A DNA stretch of 64,000 bases from Cryptomeria japonica (GCF_030272615.1 NC_081412.1:545364202-545428201), one strand, 5' to 3'; numbered from the stretch's first letter, positions 11,320 through 23,823 are shown. Notes: generated by a model from the sequence alone, not told the origin. Numbers and translations: made by a program.

Positions 11320-12731
11320 TGTAGACACCCAAATCTGTCTACTTAATTGAATGAATATTTAGTATTTATTTGCTTATTCAAACCATCAATTGATAGTTAA
11401 TTAAATTGATATTTAATTAATTCATCTTAAACCTATTCTCCTATTAATTAAATAAAATATTCAATTTATTTAATTTAATTCATTAAACCATATTCTAACA
11501 ATGAATTAAATGAATAAAACATATTTGTTTAATTAACCCCTCTCCACATTTAAATAAATCAACATTTATTTAAATCCCTAAAATCCTCTCTCTCACACAT
11601 TTAAATAAATAAATATTTATTTAAATCTCTAAAACCCTCCCACTTGCATTCTCCTACAAATGCAAGTTGCATAATTTTAGTTGAAATAAATGAATTTTAT
11701 TTTAATTAAAATCCCATTTTATCCTCACTCACTTGCTCTTCTAACCCCCTTCTAGACTCTTCTAACCACCTTCTAGACTCTTCTAACCCCTTCTAATTAT
11801 CCTAATCCCCCTCTCTAATCATTTGCACATTCCCAAACAAACGTCACTTCTCAAAAATGCCTCAAAGTCTTTGAAATGCATTAAAGGCTTTATGTCTTCA
11901 ACAAGTTAACCCTCAAAGTCTTCCTAAACATTAATGGTTTAACTCAACCTCCCCACATGGTTAGAGACTTTATCTCTAACTCAACTCTCATTTAACTCAT
12001 GGGTCTCTTCAAGCATTTATTGCTTTGACCATGGTTATCTCCATTGACTCTTGCACATGAGTTTATCCATTGGATAAAAGCATTATCCCTTGGATAAAAT
12101 CTTTATCCACTAACTCAAGCCTAACCAAGCCCTCCTAGGGTAACCCTCATGTCATCTCAAGCATTTATGCTTCTTCCCTCTCCTCTCAAGAAATCTCGTG
12201 TTGAAACTTGTCATCATGGGATTGGGTTGAAAGCTATCACATGGATCCCAAACCCATCAATATTGACCCTTCACAAGCCCACTCAATCTTGGCCATTCAA
12301 TTAGAATTTTTCCCTATAAAAGGACCTCATTCCCCAAGCAAAAAAAAAGGAGGAACAAGTTGGAGCATTGTTGTTATAGTTAAATACTTAGATCTTTCTC
12401 ATATCATCCACACTTGCATTTGCATACTCAGCATTTGCTCATAATTTACAACCATCTTGAATCCCCATATGGCATCCATGGTTAGTGCTACAAGCTGAGA
12501 GCTACACTTATTTGGAACTTGGAGAGGAGAGGAACAATCAAAAGGATCATGGAGGCATCTTAGGGAGAATCTAATCATTCTTTCTTCATTTAGACTTTCT
12601 TTATGTGATTTCTTTTTAATCTCCTTTGATATGCTTGGTTATGGCTTTTTAGTTCATTGTTTTAGTTTTATGGTTGGAAACTAACGTATTAATCACTGAG
12701 ATTTTGTTGTTGCCTTGGCCCCATTTCCACA
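11320..12731 (+). repeat. Gypsy LTR (TGTAGACACCC type)
   Basis: It begins TGTAGACACCCAAATCTG directly after a polypurine tract, the classic start of a Tat/Athila-type gypsy LTR. The first 400 bp are very AT-rich with perfect hairpins (11548-11575; 11599-11626). A 21-bp tandem repeat (CTCTTCTAACCCCCTTCTAGA, about 2.7 copies) lies at 11736-11795. A TATAAAAG box is at 12315-12322. The right end is placed at about 12731, where a minus-strand copia RNase H reading begins; no direct evidence fixes it. It is probably the 3' LTR of the element carrying the antisense PMD gene. Confidence 0.65.
12315..12322 (+). promoter_or_regulatory. TATA box of the 11320 LTR
   Basis: TATAAAAG about 1 kb into the LTR, the expected place for the U3 promoter just upstream of R. 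Confidence 0.55.
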
Positions 12732-12736
12732 TATCA

Positions 12737-15700
12737 CAAAGATTTAGTGAAGATGTCTGCAATATGCTCTTTAGTGTTCACATAAACTAGTCTGACTTCA
12801 TTTGCTTCCACCTTCTCCTTCAAAAAGTTATACTTGATAGATATGTGTTTTGTCTTAGAATGAAATATCAGATTCTTTGACATATCAATAGCAGCAGAGT
12901 TATCATAGTGAATAACTACTAGTTTATTACAATCCACCATTATAACTTTCAACATTTGCTTCATCCATAGAAATTGTGTACAGTTATTAGTAGCAACAAC
13001 ATACTCAACTTCAGCAATAGATAAAGAGGTGCATGACTATTTCTTGTTGATCCATGAAACAAGTTTCTTTCCAAGAAAGAAAGCTCCACCAGATGTGCTC
13101 TTTCGGTCATCAACATCTTCAGCTCAATATGAATCTATATACGTACATAATGTAAAGTCACCATTTTAGGATACCACAAACCATATTCAGAAGTTCCTTG
13201 CAAATACCTGAAAAATCCTTTTCACTGCACTCTCATGATTTTCTCTAGGATCACTCTGATATCTTGATACAATACAAACTACATTCATTATATCCAGTCT
13301 AGTCTGAGTCAGATATAATAAACCTCCAATCAAAGACTTGTACCTTGTAGGATTTACTAGTGCAAATGCATCATTCTTTGTCAATTTCTCACTTGTAACC
13401 ATAGGTGTACTAACCAGTTTACAATTTTCATACCAAATTTCTTCAACAGCTCTCTAGCATACTTAGTTTGACAGATGATTATACCTTTATTAGTCTGAGT
13501 AATCTGCAAAACTAAGAAAAATTTCATCTCCCCAATCATAGACATTTCAAATTCATTCTTCATAATGTCAGAGAATTCCATACACAACTTATCTTCACCT
13601 CCAAAAATAATATCATCAATCTATAATCAATATGTCATCATCAGTGATCTTATAATATAAATTACTTTCAGCATTACCTTTAGTGAAATCAAGATTCAAA
13701 GATATTTATCAAGTCTTGCATACCAAGCTCTAGGGGCTTGTTTCAATCCATATAAAGCTTTCTTTAACTTGAAAACCATGTTTTTGTCATCTGAAAGTGA
13801 AAAATCCATTAGGTTGCTCAATATAAACTTCCTCTTCAAGATCTTCATTCAGAAATGCACACTTAACATCCATCTAATGGACCTTGTACTTCTTATGTGT
13901 AACATAAGCAAGAAATAATCTCACAGCTTCAATCCTAGCTACTGGTGCAAAGGTTTCATCATAATCAATTCCTTCCTTCTGAGAATATCCTTTACAAACC
14001 AATCTAGCTTTATTCCTCATAACTTGTCCATCCTCATTCAATTTATTCCTAAAAAACCATTTAGTTCCAATAACATTCTTATTTTTAGGTTGGGGAACTA
14101 AAGTCCATGTGTTATTCTTTTCTATCTGATCGAAGTCTTCTTCCATATATTTAATCCAATATTCATCTTTACAAGCTTCAATTAATGATGTCGATTAAAC
14201 TTAAGAAATAAAACATACCTCATTAGCTTCCAACCTTCTTCTTGTCATCACACCTTTGTTTTTGTCTGCAATGATTTGATATTCAAAATGATTCAACCTT
14301 ACATACCTAGGAGTCTTCTGATTTTTTGTTCCCCTATCCTGATCTTTAGACACTGTTGAAATTTATGATACTACCAAAGTAACTGGTTCAACATTTTGTT
14401 CTGGTGTGGGTGCTACCAGTTCAGTTATGATAATTTCTACTATCGGTTCTCTCTCATAAGTTCTGATTTGAGTTCTATTATGCTCATCCACTTTAACATT
14501 TGTGCTCTCCATAATTCTCTATGATTTTTTGTTATAATATCTACATGCTTTGCTTTCATTAGAATAACCAAGAAATATTCCTTCATCACATCTAGGATCA
14601 AACTTTCCAATGGAATCATCTCTTTTGATATAGCATTTACTACCAAAGATTTTAAAATACTTAATTGTTGGTGTATGACCATACCATACTCATAAGGTGT
14701 CTTATTGGTATCTCCTTTGATATGAACTTTGTTGAATGTTTATACCACTGTGCTTACAGATTATCTCCAGTAGATATGAGGTAGATTAGCTTCCATCACC
14801 ATAGTTCTAGCTGCATCCAAGATAGTTTTGTTCTTCCTTTCTACAACTCCATTTTTTTGAGGTGTTCGAGGTGCAAACAACTGTCTCCTTATCCCATTCT
14901 TCTCACAATAGTTGTTAAAGTCAACAGATGTGAATTCTCCACCTTGATCTGACCTCAAGCACTTAATATTCAATCATGTCTCTGTCTCAACTTTAGCTTT
15001 AAATATTTTTAACTTTGTAAATGATTCAAACTTCTCCCTTAGAAAAGTAACCCACATCATTCTTGAATAGTCATCAATGGTTAGCATGAAATATATATCA
15101 CCCTAAAAACTTTTGATTCTAGCAGGACCACACAAATTGGTATGAATAAGATCAAGAACATCATTAGATTTGTCTTGTATACTCTTAAAAGACATTTTGA
15201 TTTGCTTTCCCATTTGACATTCCCTACATACCAGATTATAGGGCTTTACAATCTTAGGTATATCTCTATCTTCCTTAGTAGAACTGATCTTCACAATGCA
15301 ATCAAAATTCACATGACACAACCTCTTATGCCATAGCCAACTTTCATCAATTTGTGCAATCAAACATGTCTTCTCAATGGAGTTCAAATGAAAGATATTA
15401 CCTTTAGTCTATGTACCAGTTGCAATCTCTAATCCAGATATATTGATAATCTTGCATTTTCTATCCTTGAACTATAACTAAAATCCCTCATCCACCAATT
15501 GTCCTACACTCAAAATATTATGCCTTAAATCTTCAACATAATAAACATTATCAGTGTTATTCTTACCATCCAATGATATTGTTCCTCTTCCCTTGATCAT
15601 GCATTCTTTGTCATCTCCAAATCTAACCAAACACCATCAAATTCTTGCATAGATAAGAACTTCATTGTATCTCCAGTCATATGATGTGAACATCCACTAT

Positions 15701-16735
15701 CAATTACCAATTCATCCTTGTCTTAAATTTTAGTAGCAAGGGCCTTCTCTTTAGGTACCAGATCATCTTCCTTGTTAGCCAAAAAGACACATTCTTTTCC
15801 ATTTCCGGATCCACTAGCTAAATCTTATGTTGGTTCATCATCATAATCAATCACACCTTCCTCACTAGCATAGTAACATGATTTCATGTCTTTGTTTCTC
15901 TTATACTTATGCTTGTTTTCCTTTTGGTCCTTTAGGTACTCTTCTAGCAAATAGGGCTTCAATTTTCTCAAACTCTTCATCTTCTTTCTTCATATCCTCT
16001 GGTTCCTTCACATATAAATCTTTCCAATCACTCTTTCTGGTAGATGATGTAGATGCATAAAAATAAGGTTCAGATTTTATAGCTCCAGAAGGTCCAAATT
16101 CATCAAGCTCAAAAGAAGATAATTTTTCAACCAAGGTATCCTTATTAATAGAGGTGTTTTCCATAGTTCTCAACTCATAAATTGTAGTAGCCTTCATCTT
16201 ATAAACTGGTGGAAAAGATCTGTATACTTTAGAAACTATTTCATCTTTGCTTAGAGATCCACCACAACATTGAATTCTCATAACAATCTCATTAACTCTC
16301 TCTATAAAAGAAGTAATCCTTTCATCTTCTTCCATCTTTAGGTTCTCATACCTCACCTAGTAACCATCAAGTTTAACAATTTTAACAATAGGGTCACCTT
16401 CATTCAAAGTCTCCAATTTGTCCCATATAGACTTTGCAATTGATTTGTGAGTTAGTCCCATCATTTACTGATTAGAAACTGCACACAAAAGGGCTTCTCT
16501 AGATCTACAATCATTTTTGAGCTCTTTATCTAGACCTGCTGAAGGAGGATTGCCAGATGCCAGATTAAATGATGTAACACCATTCTTAGTGACCTCCCAA
16601 ATTTCCTTTCCAATACATCTCAGATGAGTCTACATTCGAATCTTCCATACCGTATAATTTGTTCCATCAAGCCTAGGAATTTTTCTCTGGAAAACATCTG
16701 CAGATGTACTCGATGAACTTGAACTTCTAGATGCC
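12737..16735 (-). pseudogene. gag-pol: Element U: copia gag-pol, 3'-truncated
   Basis: The ATG at 16735 starts MASRSSSSSSTS followed by IPRLDGTNYTVWKIRM, a UBN2-type gag start. Continuing leftward: gag body (15907-16356); protease DSGCSHHMTGD (near 15690); GAG-pre-integrase HHCC (LWHKRLCHVNF...CRECQMGK, 15190-15345); integrase core with DQGGEF and VVERKNKT (14810-14950); RT start (GTKWFFRNKLNEDGQVMRNKARLVCKGY, 13970-14080); and RNase H ending HIADIFTKSL at about 12737. The CCHC knuckle expected between gag and protease is missing: the reading jumps from VPKGPKGKQ to KHKYKRN. Several stops and frameshifts. The last 30 or so codons, PPT and 3' LTR are absent. Confidence 0.85.
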
Positions 16736-16779
16736 ATAGGATTTTCCTCAAGTGTTTAGGATTCTATAGAGAGGAAGAA

Positions 16780-16793
16780 TCTCTAATATAAAT
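16780..16793 (-). other. Decayed primer binding site of element U
   Basis: The minus strand reads ATTTATATTAGAGA, a decayed form of ATTGGTATCAGAGC (initiator tRNA-Met PBS), directly beside the LTR. Confidence 0.45.
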
Positions 16794-18051
16794 TTTTAGA
16801 CAACTCAAATAACTAGAGGATAACTGAGAGGAGGGGGGTGAATTAGTTGTCACCGGATTACAGAACTTTAAGCATTTAAAGCCTTATTACCAAAACACAT
16901 AAACTTAATACCGGAATGCATAAAAAAAATACTAGAATGACTATTATATCAATTAAACATAAACATAAATCACATAATAGTTACCATCCATCCAGAACAC
17001 CTGACACCAAGATTTATATGTGGAAAACCTGGTAAAGGGGAAAACCATGGTGGGAAGCCTACCCATAGTCAGATAATACTTCTATAGTAAGTATGTGATT
17101 ACAATATGAGGGGCCTATACATGCAACAAGGCCAGTAGTCTAGGTCACACTGTTCATCAGAAAAATGAGCCTCACTGACTACAAAATAAATCTAGACTAC
17201 AATCCAGAATGAAGATTGAATTGCAAGTATAGCATCTCCTCTACCTGAGTACAATTCCAGTTAAGCTCAGTACCAAAGGTCTTAAACCTCTTACATAAAC
17301 CCAATTCATTCACCTATGATCGACCAAAACCTTTGCATATGATTACAATATTATTTGCACCCAGATAACTATAATCCCATATGCACATAACCTTTTCCTA
17401 TGATCTAAAAAGAGATCTTACATCATATTTATACCAACCCAGGACCTAAACAATTAGGTCAGCCACCTAAAAGATATTTCAATAAGTTCACAACATAAAC
17501 CCACAATCCAATGATCAACCATGTTGACTTAGGCTGAAAACAATGTAAACCAATCATTTAATCTTGATAGTAATGCATAAGGAACATCCTGCAACACGTT
17601 ACATAAACCAATCCATAACCTAGATAACACCAGACCCAAAATAGGTCACCTTAAAATAAAAACAACACCACCAATGAACTGGAAGATGAACATGATAACC
17701 AACAACATCCTGAGAACAATCTAGAAGCCGTGCCAACACCATTTATCATGTGCATTAAAAGATCTTCAACAAAGCTTTGTTAGTAAAACCCTTATTGGTG
17801 ACCAAAATGCTTACTAGAACAAATGATAGCTCCTGATTCATCAAATCCCAAAACAAATGATCGTGATACAAATCTAAATAGCATGAATGATAGATCCAAA
17901 CCAATTCCACAAACCAAAGCATACAGGAACATACCAGATCAATATCATAAACCAACCACTCTACCAAAACCAACTGGAAACTGATAAACAACCAAAACAA
18001 CTGGTGTTGCCATCAATGCAACACATAATAAATTCCTCCAAATTACCAACA
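16794..18051 (-). repeat. Element U 5' LTR
   Basis: On the minus strand it begins TGTTGGTAATTTGG (CCAACA at 18046-18051 on plus) and ends beside the decayed PBS. It contains the LTR-start palindrome (TTGCCATCAATGCAAC at 18007-18022) and the terminal TTCACCCCCCTCCTCTCAGTT block near 16828-16850. No partner 3' LTR exists in the window. Confidence 0.75.
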
Positions 18052-18239
18052 TAAGCTAACTACAACAGGGCAAGATCCAAAAATGATCTAAAAAGAATGA
18101 TATACTAATAATGAAGTTTCCCTTGAACTTTGCATCAAGCAACCAACATCAATGCACACAACTTAGGCCTCAACTATCAACACTCGGTCTCATACATCTA
18201 CCATAGTCTCGAAACAACTTGCATATCATTAAAACACAA
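18052..18239. other. Flank with no recognisable feature
   Basis: Lies between the U 5' LTR and a copia gag scrap; nothing can be assigned. Confidence 0.3.
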
Positions 18240-18411
18240 CCCTTCTCATAATTTTGTATATACATATATGAGAGAGAGAAAAGAGATGGAAGAGAAAGAA
18301 AGAGAGCTAGATGAGCTTGAAGCATTGATTGCTCGAAGATTGCCTAAAGGAGCTGGTAAATATGATGGAAAGTTGCCTTTGAAATATTTCTCTTGTAATA
18401 AAATATGAAAT
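18240..18411 (+). pseudogene. Copia gag scrap upstream of the CCHC knuckle
   Basis: Reads ELDELEALIARRLPKGAGKY, then GKLPLKYFSCNKI and a stop. This matches the segment immediately before and at the start of the CCHC knuckle in the copia elements at 40.9 and 56.3 kb. The reading breaks off in the middle of the knuckle, and its first Cys is Tyr. It is an orphan fragment, in opposite orientation to U. Confidence 0.6.
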
Positions 18412-18559
18412 GACTAGGAAATACTAGAAAGCACGTTAGAATTAACAGGAATAGTTGCACCAACACCACTTTTCATATCTTCATTGGCCAACATTTGAAA
18501 GCTCAAGAACACAACCAGTTGGCAACTGTCACAAAGAAAGATAATGAAGTTGTCACCAG
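18412..18559. other. Sequence flanking the G 3' LTR
   Basis: Lies outside the inferred LTR end. The minus strand is open (MLANEDMKSGVGATIP...), but there is no recognisable family. Confidence 0.3.
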
Positions 18560-19149
18560 TTAGGAGGGACCTCAAAGAGATCAATCTAGGTCGGTCAACG
18601 AGAGTAAACACAATAGAAATACAAAGATATGATGGAGGAAATACAAAATAGATTGAATTATCTCATGAAAACTAATTACAATCAGCCGGTAACATCCGGG
18701 TTACAGAAACCGGCTCACGGGCCTGCTAAAACATGCTCAAAATACATAATAGGTCACAACCAGGACCTTAAATCTCAAGATCTATTTTCTACACTTAGTC
18801 TAACTACTTCCTTCTTCGATTGTTACATTGTAATGAGCAATTACAACTATATATATGATCCAAGGGGATCCATTCGGTCCAAAAAGGGATCAAAACCTGA
18901 AGATCAAGACCTAACATGTAAAACCAACAAGGTTGGCCTCTGCCGAGAGATTCCTCCAAAAAATACAAAGGATGAAGTGTAGATCATGAGAAAAGGTTGG
19001 CCAGATGCCAAGGAACATCAGAATCAACACTCAAGGCTCCACAAGCTTCGGAAGGGGTTCTGGTAGATCACCAAAATAGGTCCAGACAACCGGTAACAAG
19101 AGTTTGTCAACCAATAACAAGAAACTGCCAAGGAAACTGATAGCGATAT
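18560..19149 (-). repeat. Element G 3' LTR, distal part
   Basis: The minus strand is similar to the gypsy LTR tail at 850-1255 and carries a TATATATA box near 18850. It is separated from the rest of element G by the T insertion: bases 19145-19149 (GATAT) and 24248-24252 (TATAT) are the likely target duplication. The LTR end at about 18560 is inferred from the shared GAGGTCCCTCCTAA terminus. Confidence 0.55.
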
Positions 19150-19607
19150 TGTGAGATTTTGCCAAGATCAAGAGCTCAATCAAAACTATAATATAGAGAG
19201 ACAAAATATAGGACAACAATAAACTATATTCTCATCAATAGATAAATGATCAATACATCAATAGTTGTTTCGTGCAATGTAGATGAGCATGCTTATATAA
19301 GCAAGGCTATATGGATATGTGAGCACACAAACATGAAATGTGGCTCAATAAGAAATAAGGGTAGGTAAGAAATAGGTGTGGTAGGTAGGAGAAACAATAT
19401 AATATTCCACAAGAGGTGGATCACCCATCGGATGTGGAATGTAACAACAAGATAAGACCACAAAAGGTGGAAATTCTCCTACACATACTATCCCAATGTG
19501 GCACAAACACCCAAGTCTCATACCCAAACTACTATGAAATGCATTATCCTAAGTAAACTTAAGTAAGGTGTAATAATATCCAACATGAATAATTAATTAC
19601 ACCAACA
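19150..19607 (-). repeat. Element T 3' LTR
   Basis: CCAACA at 19602-19607 is the LTR start in element orientation. The palindromic TATA box CTTATATAAG is intact at 19292-19301. Two short segments absent from the partner LTR account for its greater length. Confidence 0.85.
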
Positions 19608-20097
19608 CCCCCCTTAAGTGAAACTTAGGGGAATGCACTTAAGTCTACAATGCAACTAAGCAATACAAGATGGGTCCGGGCTACTAGGCCATGTTAGGTA
19701 CCCATGTACAAGTGCAAATGCAAAGAAAACCAATGCAATGAAATCTCTCACAAAGTAGGGAAAGAGAGAAAAACCCAATGGGAAAAAACCCTCCCCCAAA
19801 AGAGAGATGACAACTATACAAAGAGACCTCTCATAGAAGTGTGTGAAGAACAAAACACCATGTGAGGAAAAAGTCCCCCCCATATGAGAGAAGAAGAGAA
19901 GCTAGGTAGCCCCCCCTCAATGTAGAATCTGCACCAATGATAGAAGCTCGAAAATGAATGAAGAAAGTTCTCCATGGTCATCGAACAAAATTCCTCCCCT
20001 TAGGAAGAAACAAAACCAAAGGTGTATCCATGAAGTCTCCCCAATCATGAAGGGAAGAGGTAGGAAAAAAACTCACGGTGAAAGGAATCTCTAAAAA
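19608..20097 (-). other. Element T 3' untranslated region and PPT
   Basis: Runs from the stop of the acidic ORF to the polypurine tract CTTAAGGGGGG at about 19608-19618. No coding sequence is seen. Confidence 0.6.
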
Positions 20098-21090
20098 CTA
20101 CTCAAGTGTCCCCATGTTTATGCTGAAAGATACCCCCTCCAAAGGTGGTGAATTGCTCCACACTACTGAAAAAGGCACTCCAAGATATAGTGGAGATGAA
20201 TGTAGAACAATAGCCAAAGACTCACATGTCTCCTCTAAACATAAAGAGACCTCCTCCAACTGTTGTGCATGAGTATCCACAATCATATCAACCTTGAAAG
20301 AATGATCATGTAGAGAATGAACAAGAGGGTCAAAGTGTGCCCTCACAACAATTGAAGAAGGATCATCTTCATCAAAGAGAAGAAAAAAATCATCAATGTT
20401 GTCTCCCAAATCTGCAATGTAGGACTCCACAAACAAACCTGAAATGTCTGTCAAGTAGTCATCCCAAGAAATTGAAGCTGGAAGACAAGGTATATCCTGT
20501 TGCATTGAATCACAAGAAGGCAAAAGTGTCCCACTATCCACATCATCAGGTGCAATAGGTGATGTGATATCAATAGGAGGAGATGAAACCCAAGGCTCAA
20601 GAATGGGGTCACATGTGAGAATCTCCAAGTTCAAGTACCCAAAGTTCTCCTCAAAATATGAATCATCACAAGAAGTGTGATCATCATATGTAGAATCATC
20701 ATGTGAAGAATCATCATATGTAAAATCATCCTCATCAACAAAATCTAAAAAGGAGTATAACTGAGATGCATGATCAACCACCCCAGTCGCAATGATAGCT
20801 CTAGTCTCCAAGTCTCTAATGAAAACTAACTCAGGAATGAAATCCATAATTCTCTTAGTTTCCCCATGTGTGATTTGATAGATGGAAAGAAGATTGTTTA
20901 TCAAGTGGGGTACACACAAAACATCATTGAAGGAGTTATCCACAATGGCAATAGTTCCTTTCCCAATCACATCCATATTTGTATGATTGCCCATCAAAAT
21001 CTGCAGCATGGTGCAAGGCTCAAATGTAGAAAACATAGACTACGAATATGCCATATGATGAGAAGCTCCTGAATTTAGAAGCCATCTCCC
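20098..21090 (-). CDS. Element T protease remnant fused to a novel acidic region
   Basis: The minus strand reads RWLLNSGASHHM at the protease active site, where the catalytic Asp of DSGAS is Asn, followed by a stop. A 312-codon open frame (21036-20098) then continues. Its first 90 residues are copia protease-like (MGNHTNMDVIGKGTIAI; FNDVLCVPHLINNLLSI; ATGVVDHASQLYSF). At the point where the pre-integrase domain (LWHxRxGHxN) normally begins, the protein becomes Asp/Glu/Ser-rich for about 210 residues (FVDEDDFTYDDSSHDDS..., PPIDITSPIAPDDVD..., DDFFLLFDEDDPSS). I do not recognise this region. It is the longest uninterrupted frame in T. A role as an acidic activation-like or structural domain would be speculation. 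Confidence 0.65.
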
Positions 21091-22126
21091 TGAATCATGA
21101 CTTGTAGTAGCACAAAGAGATTTTCCTTTTCTTGTCCCAAAAGAGTGAGTCTTCCCACTTGTTGAAGCCATGAATGCTTTCCCTTTCCCTTTTCAATGAG
21201 AGGAAGTGGAAGTTGATGAATCCTCCTCCTTGTAGGCATTAGGAAAATCAATGTTGTGCTTTTTGAGGATATGTGTGAGCTCATCAATCTTCTTTGAATG
21301 GCAACGATGCTCCTCATGTCCAACCTTTTTACAATAGGCAAAAGTAGGTCTCTCCCTCTTTGGTGAATTGTCCTTCTTGGAAGAGGATGAATCTCCTTGT
21401 TGTGGAGAAGGTGGTGCTTTGTCCTTAGGCTTTGATTGTCATTTCTTCTCGTTTGAGTTGTCCTTTCCTTGATTTCCTTTGTTTCCTTGATTTGCCACTA
21501 ATGCTTGAGACTTAGAAGCCTTAAGAATGCCCATTCTTATCAACTTAGTTTGTTCCATCATCAACATTTCGGTGAAAGCATCAAATGTAGGCATTGTATA
21601 GCTTGAACCCATTGTCATCCTATGGGTTTGGAAACTAGAAACAAATGCTACATATTCTTATGGAAGCTTGCCCATGAAATTCAAGATCAATTGAGTATCC
21701 TTTTTTATCTATGCCACAATCCTTGAGTTCTACCCTCAACTCTTTTTCCTTAGTGATATAATCTTGTATAGTATCAAAGTTCTTGGGATCTAACATGGTG
21801 AGATCACTATCAATTTGATATTCCCTAATCTCATCAATTTGACCATACAAGTCTTGAAACTTTTTCCAAGCATCCTTGATTAGAGCACAATTCTCAATAT
21901 AAAAAGTGAGATCCTTTGATACATACTTTCTTAACATACCAATTGCCATGATATTTTTAGTGAGCCAATCCAAGTGAGCAATAGAATTAGCCTTAGGATC
22001 AACGAGAGAAACAATAGTTCCATCAATGTAATGAGTTAGTCATTTTTCCATAAGTTTACTCAATGCATCAATTTTCCAAGTAGCATATTTATGAGGTGTT
22101 AAGAGAGGAAACTTAGGAGAACCCAT
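21075..22126 (-). pseudogene. gag: Element T gag (UBN2-type) with degenerate CCHC knuckle
   Basis: The ATG at 22126 begins MGSPKFPLLTPHKYATWKID. The UBN2-like core runs through DWLTKNIMAIGMLRKYVSKD and AWKKFQDLYGQIDEIREYQI (21635-21973), then frameshifts. The C-terminal part, rich in Lys/Asn/Ser, leads to a knuckle near 21300-21340 reading FAYCKKVGHEEHRC. The first Cys of CX2CX4HX4C is Phe, a one-base change. Gag encodes the particle protein that packages element RNA; in this copy it is not intact. Confidence 0.7.
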
Positions 22127-23823
22127 AGTAGAAAAATAAAGGAGCACAAGAGACACCCTCCAAATTCACTCAATCAAAATATCCCCCCCCCCCCCTCCAA
22201 AAAAAAAAAAATGATGATTTTGGCACTTTATATGTAGTGCGTGTACAATAGGCCACTTGCAAACAATGGCAAGGTGGACTTCTGATTTGGTTTTACAACT
22301 ACCCCAATAGGATAAGAACTATAATGCAAAGGACTAGAAAGATAGATCTATGCAATACAAGTACCAAATTGGCCAAAAAAGACCATATGCTGAAAGTACA
22401 ATCTCCACTCAAAATCACTACAAAATGATAACATATTATGAAAGTAGAGGAAAAATTATACACTTTAAAAAAAAGGCACCTGAAAAGTTTTTTGCATAAG
22501 CCCAAATGCAGTCTTGGAAGTTGTAGAAATGAGGAATAGATAGGTATAGTCACCAAAAATTGAGATTTCTGAAAAAAAATTAAACCAAAATCAGAAAATA
22601 ATGCCACCATGAGAAAGTACATGAAAAATTGGCCCATTTCAAACAAAATTGCACCAAAAAAGGAGCAAAAATGAGCAAGATATGGTCATTTGAAGTTGAA
22701 CTGCAAAATCAAAAAGCTCAATGGGAGGGGGCTAATAAATTTTCCAAAAAATTGATGACGTCAACAAAATGCAAGGTTAAATTTGACGACCGAAGGGTCG
22801 TCACCAAAACTTCACCTCCCTGCCTGATTGGATGTTCGTATAGTACAAACTTGATACGTGGAAGAACCAAATTCATTGTAAATACTAACGTAGCTTGTTG
22901 TGTTAGTGCCCGGTGGGTGTTGACATGTTAGACACATGTCATGTGATGGGTTAGATGACTATATTCGCCGCACAAATGACGTGGTGACCCGATGTGTTAG
23001 GCTGACGTGGCATCCAACTAGGCTGCTGATTTTGAATTGATTGGTCTGCCTGTGTGGATGGGTCATATGCGGATGTGGTGGCCAACTAGACGAGTGATGT
23101 GGTGACCATATTGATGACGGGTAGATGGGGTCTGCATGGACAGGTCGGAGCTGAAGATCATCGATGAGGACTCCAGACATGCAATGACAACTATATTCTG
23201 ACAACGATCGGGAAGATAGGACTCCCGACGTGCAGTGACTGGCAATTGAGATGTAGGACTCCCAATGTCTAGCGACTGGCGATCGAGATGCAGGGGTTTA
23301 CAGATGGTGGAGGCCTCTGCTAAAGAGAATGCCAGCGGGTGACGGTTCATGCCAAGGTCAGCAGAAAAGAGGGTTCCGACTTATGCAGACAGTTGGAGAC
23401 CAAATGGAACAGTGTCGATGATGGATGGACAAAAGACGGCATAGCAACGTACATATGTTGGCCGAAAAGCGGGGAACACGGTGGCCGCAGGTGGTATAGC
23501 CCCTACAAAGCAATAACTTTTACGGTACGGTGTTGTGGGGAACAATCGACCCCCCCACAAATAATATAACTTGAATTTTTTAATTTATTTTTTTTGCAAA
23601 ATCGTACCATACCGCCATTGGACAAAATTTTCCTCCAAGCCCGAAATTGACTTTTCACCAAATATAGGCAAATTTATAGTCAAAATTCATGCAAATGATC
23701 ACTCGGATTCAATGGAGAGGTCGGATTTGGTCTGGAATGCCTCCAAAAGATGTTTCTCCTCATATCTGCCTCTTGACATCCTTCAACAATGCCTCTAAAA
23801 GATGAATCAATGACGCTCTAATG
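22127..23823 (-). other. Element T long 5' leader, GC-rich in part
   Basis: About 1.7 kb separate PBS and gag. The part at 22760-23560 is distinctly richer in G+C than its surroundings. It holds a perfect 7-bp hairpin (GACGACC-GAAG-GGTCGTC, 22785-22802) and two 37-bp tandem units starting AGGACTCCC (23218-23254, 23255-23291), with a diverged third copy at 23167. A C-run and A-run lie at 22183-22212. No coding region is supported. Confidence 0.55.

Noticed and set aside
19345-19883. Minus-strand hydrophobic small frames in the T LTR and 3' region
   Set aside because: They overlap the LTR, PPT and untranslated region, and have no recognisable motif.
22183-22212. C-run followed by A-run as an element boundary or poly(A) tail
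   Set aside because: It lies within the leader of T between PBS and gag, and no duplication flanks it; may be slippage or assembly noise.
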